DNA of 19,280 nt, taken from positions 1-19,280 of the forward strand of contig JAVKLI010000019.1 in NCBI GenBank assembly GCA_031539425.1. The letters run 5' to 3'. The position numbers and the translations under genes were made by a program. Under the pieces are notes generated by a model. It did not search any database. It was not told the origin of the DNA and saw nothing but the letters and a program-made list of their open reading frames with translations. Source of the stretch: UBA4416 sp031539425 (GTDB taxonomy: Bacteria; Bacteroidota; Bacteroidia; B-17B0; Aurantibacillaceae). Shown here in pieces: positions 14,866-19,280 of this stretch (positions within the stretch are counted from its first letter, which is position 1; every line of letters starts with the position of its first letter).

Positions 14866-17355
14866 ATGAATACAAAAATAAATTTAATTGATGTTATTGT
14901 TCCACTTGCTGTTCCAAATAAATTTACTTATAGCGTTCCAGATGATTTTGTAAGTCAAATAGAAATTGGGAAACGTGTTATTGTACCTTTTGGTAAATCT
15001 AAATATTACACTGCCATAGTATATCAAACACATCAACAACTTCCAGAGGCCTACCAACCCAAAGCTATTGAAGGCATTATGGATGAAAAACCTATTGTAA
15101 ATACATTTCAATTACAGTTTTGGGATTGGGTAGCCCAATACTACATGTGCAACATTGGAGATGTAATGAATGCAGCATTATCAAGTGGCCTTAAATTAAG
15201 TAGCAGCTCTGTTATCGAATTAAATACAGAATTTAATTTAGAAGAAATGGACTTTGATTTTTTAAATAAAACAGAACATCTAATTATTGATTTGCTTCAA
15301 AAAAAAACAACCTGTTCGTTTCAAGACATTAACAAATTGTTGAATCGAAAAAACGCTATGGGTATTATTAATAAGCTTATTCAAAAACAAGTAATACAAA
15401 TACAAGAAGAAATTAAAGATAAGTTTAAACCAAAAATTGTTACTTATATTTCATTGCATTCTGATTTAACAATAAACAATACTAAGTTAGAATCAACTTT
15501 AAAAAATTTAGAAAAAAGAGCATTTAAACAAGCTGAAGTTGTATTATTTATGCTTCACAATACAAAAATAAATAATAACCAAGCCATTTTAAAAAGCTTA
15601 TTAGTAGAAAAATTTGACCAATCTATTATTCAAACATTACTAAAAAAACAAATTTTAATTAGTCAAGAAATTGAAACAAGCAGATTAAAATTAGAAACCA
15701 GCACACAAAAGAAAAATAATTTAAGCCTTGCACAAACACAAGCTTTAAATCAAATAAACGAAGCATTTACTAAGCACCAAACCGTTCTATTACATGGCAT
15801 TACGGGCAGTGGTAAAACAGAAATTTATATTGAATTAATAAAACAGGTATTAAATAAAAAAAAACAAATTTTATTTTTAGTTCCAGAAATTGCCTTAACA
15901 ACTCAATTAATTAATAGACTTAAAGCTTTTTTTGGAAACTTAATAGGCGTGTATCATTCAAAGTTTTCGGAAAACGAAAAAGTAGAAATATGGAATGCTA
16001 TTTTGCAAACACCTAAACTATTAAACGATTCGTCACCTTATGAAATTATATTAGGTACACGTTCATCTTTATATTTGCCATTTCATCGTTTAGGATTAAT
16101 TATTATTGATGAAGAGCATGATCAATCTTACAAACAAACAGATCCAGCGCCGCGCTATCATGCAAGAGATGCAGCCATTTATTTAGCCAATGTACATCAA
16201 GCAAAAACATTACTAGGTACTGCTACCCCTTCGTTTGAAAGCTATTATAATACTATTAATAATAAGTTTGGATTAATTGAACTAAATGAACGTTATGGCA
16301 ATGCCCATTTACCTAGCGTATCAATTTGTGATTTAAAATTGGGTAATGCGTCATCTCAATACAAGTCAATCTTTACACCTAACTTACTATACGCAATAAA
16401 AAACGCTTTATCAAAAAAAGAGCAAGTTATATTATTTCAAAATAGAAGAGGCTATGCACCCATTACCCAATGTAATGATTGCAGTTGGACACCTCAATGT
16501 AAAAACTGTGATGTATCTTTAATTTATCATAAGCTTAACCATGTACTATCTTGTCATTACTGCGGTTATAGCATTACCCCCGTTACTACGTGCAATGCGT
16601 GTGGTAGTAATCAATTACGATACCAAGGATTAGGTACTGAAAAAATAGAAGAAGATTTAGAAATTATTTTTCCAGAAGCTAAAATAGCCCGAATGGATTA
16701 TGACTCTACAAAAGGAAAAAACACATTTAAAAACCTAATTGATGATTTTGAATTACACAAAATAGATATTTTGATAGGTACACAAATGGTTACAAAGGGT
16801 TTGGATTTTAGTAATGTAAGCGTAGTGGGTGTTATTAATGCTGATAGTATTATTAATTTTCCTAGTTACAAATCACACGAAAGTGCTTTTCAACAATTGG
16901 TACAAGTAAGTGGGCGATCGGGTAGAAAAAATCAAAATGGCTTGGTATTTATACAAACCATACAGCCACAACATGTTTTATTTAATGATGTTATTAACCA
17001 CAGTTTTAAACCATTTTATGAAAACGAAATAAAATATAGAGAAGAAAATCATTACCCTCCTTTTTCTAAATTAATAGAAGTTGTAGTATTATCAAGCCAT
17101 GCGGGAGAGGCAATAGCTATTGCAGAAGCACTATCAGAAACCTTAAAACAACACTTTGGCGCCAATGTATTGGGCCCTGTTACCCCCTATATTTCGCGTA
17201 TTAAAAATAAACATTATAAAAATATTCTTTTAAAATTATCAAAAACAACATCTCATACCAAAGCAAAAATATTTTTACAACAAAGCATTAATAGTGTTTA
17301 TTCATATTATAAATCTCCTACATTAAGAATAAACATTAATGTTGACCCTGTATAA
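14866..17355 (+). CDS. priA: Primosomal protein N' (replication restart helicase PriA)
   Basis: PriA (829 residues) recognises stalled or broken replication forks and reloads the replicative helicase. The N-terminal 3'-DNA-binding domain covers about 1-105 and a winged-helix part follows. Walker A is GITGSGKTE (311-319) and the DEAH-like motif is DEEH (415-418). SYKQTDPAPRYHARDAA is a strong PriA marker, and LGTATPS follows. Eight zinc-binding cysteines are all present (536, 539, 545, 548, 563, 566, 576, 579). Later helicase motifs include GTQMVTKGLDF and QVSGRSGR. Length is at the upper normal range for Bacteroidota. No stop or frameshift is seen. Confidence 0.98.
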   Translation: MNTKINLIDVIVPLAVPNKFTYSVPDDFVSQIEIGKRVIVPFGKSKYYTAIVYQTHQQLPEAYQPKAIEGIMDEKPIVNTFQLQFWDWVAQYYMCNIGDVMNAALSSGLKLSSSSVIELNTEFNLEEMDFDFLNKTEHLIIDLLQKKTTCSFQDINKLLNRKNAMGIINKLIQKQVIQIQEEIKDKFKPKIVTYISLHSDLTINNTKLESTLKNLEKRAFKQAEVVLFMLHNTKINNNQAILKSLLVEKFDQSIIQTLLKKQILISQEIETSRLKLETSTQKKNNLSLAQTQALNQINEAFTKHQTVLLHGITGSGKTEIYIELIKQVLNKKKQILFLVPEIALTTQLINRLKAFFGNLIGVYHSKFSENEKVEIWNAILQTPKLLNDSSPYEIILGTRSSLYLPFHRLGLIIIDEEHDQSYKQTDPAPRYHARDAAIYLANVHQAKTLLGTATPSFESYYNTINNKFGLIELNERYGNAHLPSVSICDLKLGNASSQYKSIFTPNLLYAIKNALSKKEQVILFQNRRGYAPITQCNDCSWTPQCKNCDVSLIYHKLNHVLSCHYCGYSITPVTTCNACGSNQLRYQGLGTEKIEEDLEIIFPEAKIARMDYDSTKGKNTFKNLIDDFELHKIDILIGTQMVTKGLDFSNVSVVGVINADSIINFPSYKSHESAFQQLVQVSGRSGRKNQNGLVFIQTIQPQHVLFNDVINHSFKPFYENEIKYREENHYPPFSKLIEVVVLSSHAGEAIAIAEALSETLKQHFGANVLGPVTPYISRIKNKHYKNILLKLSKTTSHTKAKIFLQQSINSVYSYYKSPTLRININVDPV

Positions 17356-17444
17356 AATTTATATTTTTTGTTTTTTTTTAAATCAGTATGAAAAATTCTT
17401 ATATCAAAAATGCGCCCTATAATAATTATAAAATTTTTAGCTCA

Positions 17445-17476
17445 ATTGCATGATATATAATTTTTTTTTAATTTTG
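17445..17476 (+). promoter_or_regulatory. Promoter of the T9SS-secreted repeat protein gene
   Basis: ATTG (17445-17448) and TAATTTTG (17469-17476) are separated by 20 bp, close to the Bacteroidota pattern TTTG-N19-21-TAnnTTTG. The -7 box is a perfect match. The predicted transcript would start near 17482, leaving a short AT-rich leader before the ATG at 17505, without a purine-rich ribosome-binding site. Confidence 0.6.
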
Positions 17477-17504
17477 CAAAAACTATACCTAATAATTACA
17501 AAAC

Positions 17505-18635
17505 ATGAAATCAATATTTACATCTGCTATAACAATTCTTTGCTTAACAACTAATTTATTGTTAAATGCTCAATCTAACACCATTATACTTACTGAAATG
17601 TGGGTAAATAATAATTGGGAACAAACTGAAAAAGAAACATTAATTGTGTACGGAACAGATTTAAAAACACAAAGTCTAATACAAAACTATGATGCGCAAA
17701 CTGCAAGTTGGATAAACTCTAACAAAACAGATTACACTTATAATATTAATAATAAAATTAATACTGAATTGGCTACTAATTGGTCTCAGGCATTAAATAG
17801 TTTTACAAACAATACGCGAACTTCTTATACATATAACAGTACACAAAGTGTTTCTATTATGATTAGTGAAGAGTTTAGAAATAATTCATGGAGTGTAGTT
17901 TCAAAAGAGAATTATACTTATGATGCTAATAATTATCCAATTTCATCTTTAACGCAAACAAAAGATAGAACAACAAACTTATTAAAAGATACATTAAAAA
18001 ACATGGTTACCAATAATGCTAACGGATTGCCTGTACAGGTTGTACTACAAAAATTTGAAAATGGACAATGGGTAAATACAGGTAGAGTAAATTTGACTTA
18101 TACTAATACTAACTTAGAATCTACTGTAATTATTGAAACTTGGTCAAATAATGCTTGGGTTAATGAAATAAAAATTACCAATACATACATAGGCGCTAAC
18201 AAAACTGAATCTTTACAAACAATTGAGGCTTGGGTTAATTCTAATTGGATGCTTGTTCAAGAGATAAACAACGCCTTTGACTTAAATAATAGACTAAGCC
18301 AAGCAATAACAAAAACCTTAAATAACCCAGCAACACCATTAGAAAATTTTTTAAGACGAACATATAGTTACGAACAAAATCTAAATGTTTATGAAGAAAA
18401 CGCATCAAACTATAAACTATACCCAAATCCTACAACAGATGCCTTTAATATTGTACAGAATGCTAAACAATTTAATAAAGTTAATATTTATAGTATTTCG
18501 GGTGCTTTAATGATGCAGCAAGACGTTAACACTGTTAATGAAAAAATTGATATTAGTAACTTATCAAAAGGCATTTATTTTATAAACTTAATAGGAGGAA
18601 AAAGTAAGGTTCAACAAAAAATTATTAAAGAGTAA
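17505..18635 (+). CDS. T9SS type A sorting-domain protein with W-N-x-x-W repeats
   Basis: This 376-residue secreted protein has a signal peptide (1-22, ending LLLNA before QSN). The body (about 25-300) consists of roughly seven degenerate repeats of 35-45 residues. Each is built around a core like E-x-W-x-N-x-x-W followed some 10 residues later by an aromatic x-Y strand: MWVNNNW, FRNNSW, KFENGQW, TWSNNAW and AWVNSNW. The repeats probably form a beta-rich surface domain. The C-terminal 74 residues (from 303, YKLYPNPTTDAFNI, through VNIYSISGALM and ISNLSKGIYFINL, to VQQKIIKE) are a type IX secretion sorting domain that directs export across the outer membrane and is cut off. The gene has its own promoter and terminator. 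The function of the repeat part is unknown to me. Confidence 0.88.
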   Translation: MKSIFTSAITILCLTTNLLLNAQSNTIILTEMWVNNNWEQTEKETLIVYGTDLKTQSLIQNYDAQTASWINSNKTDYTYNINNKINTELATNWSQALNSFTNNTRTSYTYNSTQSVSIMISEEFRNNSWSVVSKENYTYDANNYPISSLTQTKDRTTNLLKDTLKNMVTNNANGLPVQVVLQKFENGQWVNTGRVNLTYTNTNLESTVIIETWSNNAWVNEIKITNTYIGANKTESLQTIEAWVNSNWMLVQEINNAFDLNNRLSQAITKTLNNPATPLENFLRRTYSYEQNLNVYEENASNYKLYPNPTTDAFNIVQNAKQFNKVNIYSISGALMMQQDVNTVNEKIDISNLSKGIYFINLIGGKSKVQQKIIKE

Positions 18636-18659
18636 TTTATAAGTTATAATTTTTAAAAA

Positions 18660-18695
18660 ACTTGTTGAGTTTAAAAATACTCAATAAGTCATTTT
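18660..18695 (+). terminator. Terminator hairpin of the T9SS protein gene
   Basis: ACTTGTTGAGT (18660-18670) pairs with ACTCAATAAGT (18679-18689) over 11 bp with one G-U pair and an 8-base loop. It is followed by a short T run (CATTTTC). It lies 24 bases after the stop codon. The T tract is short, so strength is uncertain. Confidence 0.5.
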
Positions 18696-18700
18696 CAATA

Positions 18701-18718
18701 TTTATACCTTGGTATAAA
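18701..18718. repeat. Perfect 18-bp palindrome
   Basis: TTTATACC (18701-18708), a central TT, and GGTATAAA (18711-18718) form a perfect inverted repeat in the non-coding stretch between the T9SS gene and the IS remnant. It may be a protein-binding site or a second hairpin; no gene starts nearby to decide. Confidence 0.45.
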
Positions 18719-18795
18719 GTGTTTGAGATTATTACCAATTGCAAATTATTCAATAGAATTATTAGGTTTGGATTTTTTTTAAGATAGACTTTAGG

Positions 18796-18862
18796 TGGGT
18801 TCTAAAAATTAGTTTTTAGAGGTTTGAATAAAAATCGTAGAACCCATTAAAACGATTTTTAT
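18796..18862. repeat. Nested inverted repeats at the presumed IS end
   Basis: Three overlapping inverted repeats are packed into 67 bases. TCTAAAAA (18801-18808) pairs with TTTTTAGA (18813-18820) around a 4-base loop. TGGGTTCTA (18796-18804) pairs with TAGAACCCA (18838-18846). ATAAAAATCGT (18828-18838) pairs with ACGATTTTTAT (18852-18862). They share bases, so only some can form at once. They may be the IS terminus plus a transcription terminator for the transposase. Confidence 0.7.
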
Positions 18863-18914
18863 AATCTGTACCATCAAAAGTACAATATTTTTCCTTTACA
18901 ACATCATAATCTAT

Positions 18915-18931
18915 ATATCTATCTATCTATC
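18915..18931. repeat. Short (TATC)4 microsatellite
   Basis: Four exact TATC units (18916-18931) lie right at the end of the transposase frame. Its TAG stop (18925-18923) is inside the repeat when read on the minus strand. Confidence 0.7.
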
Positions 18932-19280
18932 AGTGTATTTAATATCTAATCTTATGGTTTGTTCGTACCTAAATAAGTTGTAAGTTAGGTTGATAAGTCC
19001 TATTATTCTAGTGGCTCTTACTATCCCTATTGATTTTATGAATAAGCCATTCATGCTTTGTTCCATATACCCAAATACGTGTTCTACTCTTGATCGTGTT
19101 TTTTATTTTTCTTTATTCGTAGCTTTTTGTTCTTCTGTTAATGGTGCATTGCGGTATCCTTTTTCATTAACTTTGTTTTTCATTTTATAATTTTCAATTG
19201 TCTTCTCTTGATCTTCGCCCGTATAAGCGCTGTCAGCATGTAGTATTTTTCCTTTGTCTTTTTTATCCAATAAAATATCT
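18923..19280 (-). pseudogene. IS5 family transposase, C-terminal part with in-frame stop
   Basis: Reading from the right edge on the minus strand (first full codon at 19279), the frame gives 58 residues, a TAA at 19105-19103, then 59 residues to TAG at 18925-18923. The first part contains LHADSAYTGED, matching the second Asp region of the DDE domain, and YRNAPLTEEQKATNKEK. After the stop comes KTRSRVEHVFGYMEQSMNG, which holds the Arg-x3-Glu signature with the last catalytic Glu. LINLTYNLFRYEQ closes it, the usual end of this transposase group. The stop lies just before the last catalytic motif and would remove it. The start of the gene is outside the window. Confidence 0.88.

Larger units (their letters stand above)
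18796..19280 (-). mobile_element. Decayed IS5-type insertion sequence (3' part, runs off window)
   Basis: The segment comprises the 3' portion of an IS5-family transposase frame and about 125 bases of non-coding IS end. The inner limit of the element is placed at the inverted-repeat cluster starting TGGGTTCTA (18796), which resembles an IS terminal sequence. The other end is outside the window, so the terminal repeat and target duplication cannot be checked. The transposase carries a premature stop, so this copy is inactive. Confidence 0.6.

Noticed and set aside
18990..19190. Plus-strand 66-codon frame at the right edge
   Set aside because: It is antisense to the transposase remnant, which has clear DDE-family motifs on the minus strand.
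1..19280. tRNA, rRNA, CRISPR array, riboswitch or defence system
   Set aside because: The gaps are short, and I saw no cloverleaf, regularly spaced repeats or conserved riboswitch core. None of the identified genes belongs to a known defence family.

Overview
The window is AT-rich and gene-dense, and looks like an ordinary chromosomal segment of a member of the Bacteroidota. The evidence is a C-terminal type IX secretion sorting domain at 17505-18635, several TAnnTTTG-type promoter elements, no Shine-Dalgarno sequences that stand out, and protein variants typical of the phylum (MutL, alanine dehydrogenase, paired rhomboids). I cannot place it below phylum from sequence alone.

Layout from left to right. 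(1) At 1-262 is the end of a cell-surface or tail-fibre-like protein with an S74-type chaperone domain and a coiled coil. (2) A minus-strand operon, 3732 to 538, carries mutL followed by two different rhomboid intramembrane proteases. (3) A plus-strand ABC-2 type ATPase (3825-4748) has no adjacent permease. (4) A minus-strand block, 8989 to 4754, carries gmd, fcl and a GlcD-type FAD oxidase almost back to back. Two small signal-peptide/membrane protein genes follow; the first has an in-frame stop just after its signal peptide. (5) A plus-strand series starts at 9064: a polytopic membrane protein that resembles a GT-C glycosyltransferase, a Maf nucleotide pyrophosphatase (GTG start), fabD, alanine dehydrogenase, tsaB (TTG start), a ZIP metal transporter and priA. 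(6) At 17505-18635 is a T9SS-secreted protein with W-N-x-x-W repeats, with a clear promoter and a terminator hairpin. (7) The right edge holds the 3' part of a decayed IS5-type insertion sequence on the minus strand, with a stop codon just before the last catalytic motif.

The genes are mostly housekeeping: mismatch repair, replication restart, tRNA t6A modification, fatty-acid synthesis, nucleotide-pool cleaning and GDP-L-fucose synthesis. Gmd and Fcl perform consecutive steps from GDP-mannose to GDP-L-fucose. The divergent membrane protein next to them may belong to surface glycan assembly, but that is inference from position and fold resemblance. I found no defence system, prophage, CRISPR array, RNA gene or clearly novel multi-gene system. 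The most unusual items are the broken tandem small membrane protein gene, the altered MutL endonuclease motif, the orphan ABC ATPase, the W-N-x-x-W repeat protein, and the nested inverted repeats at the IS end.
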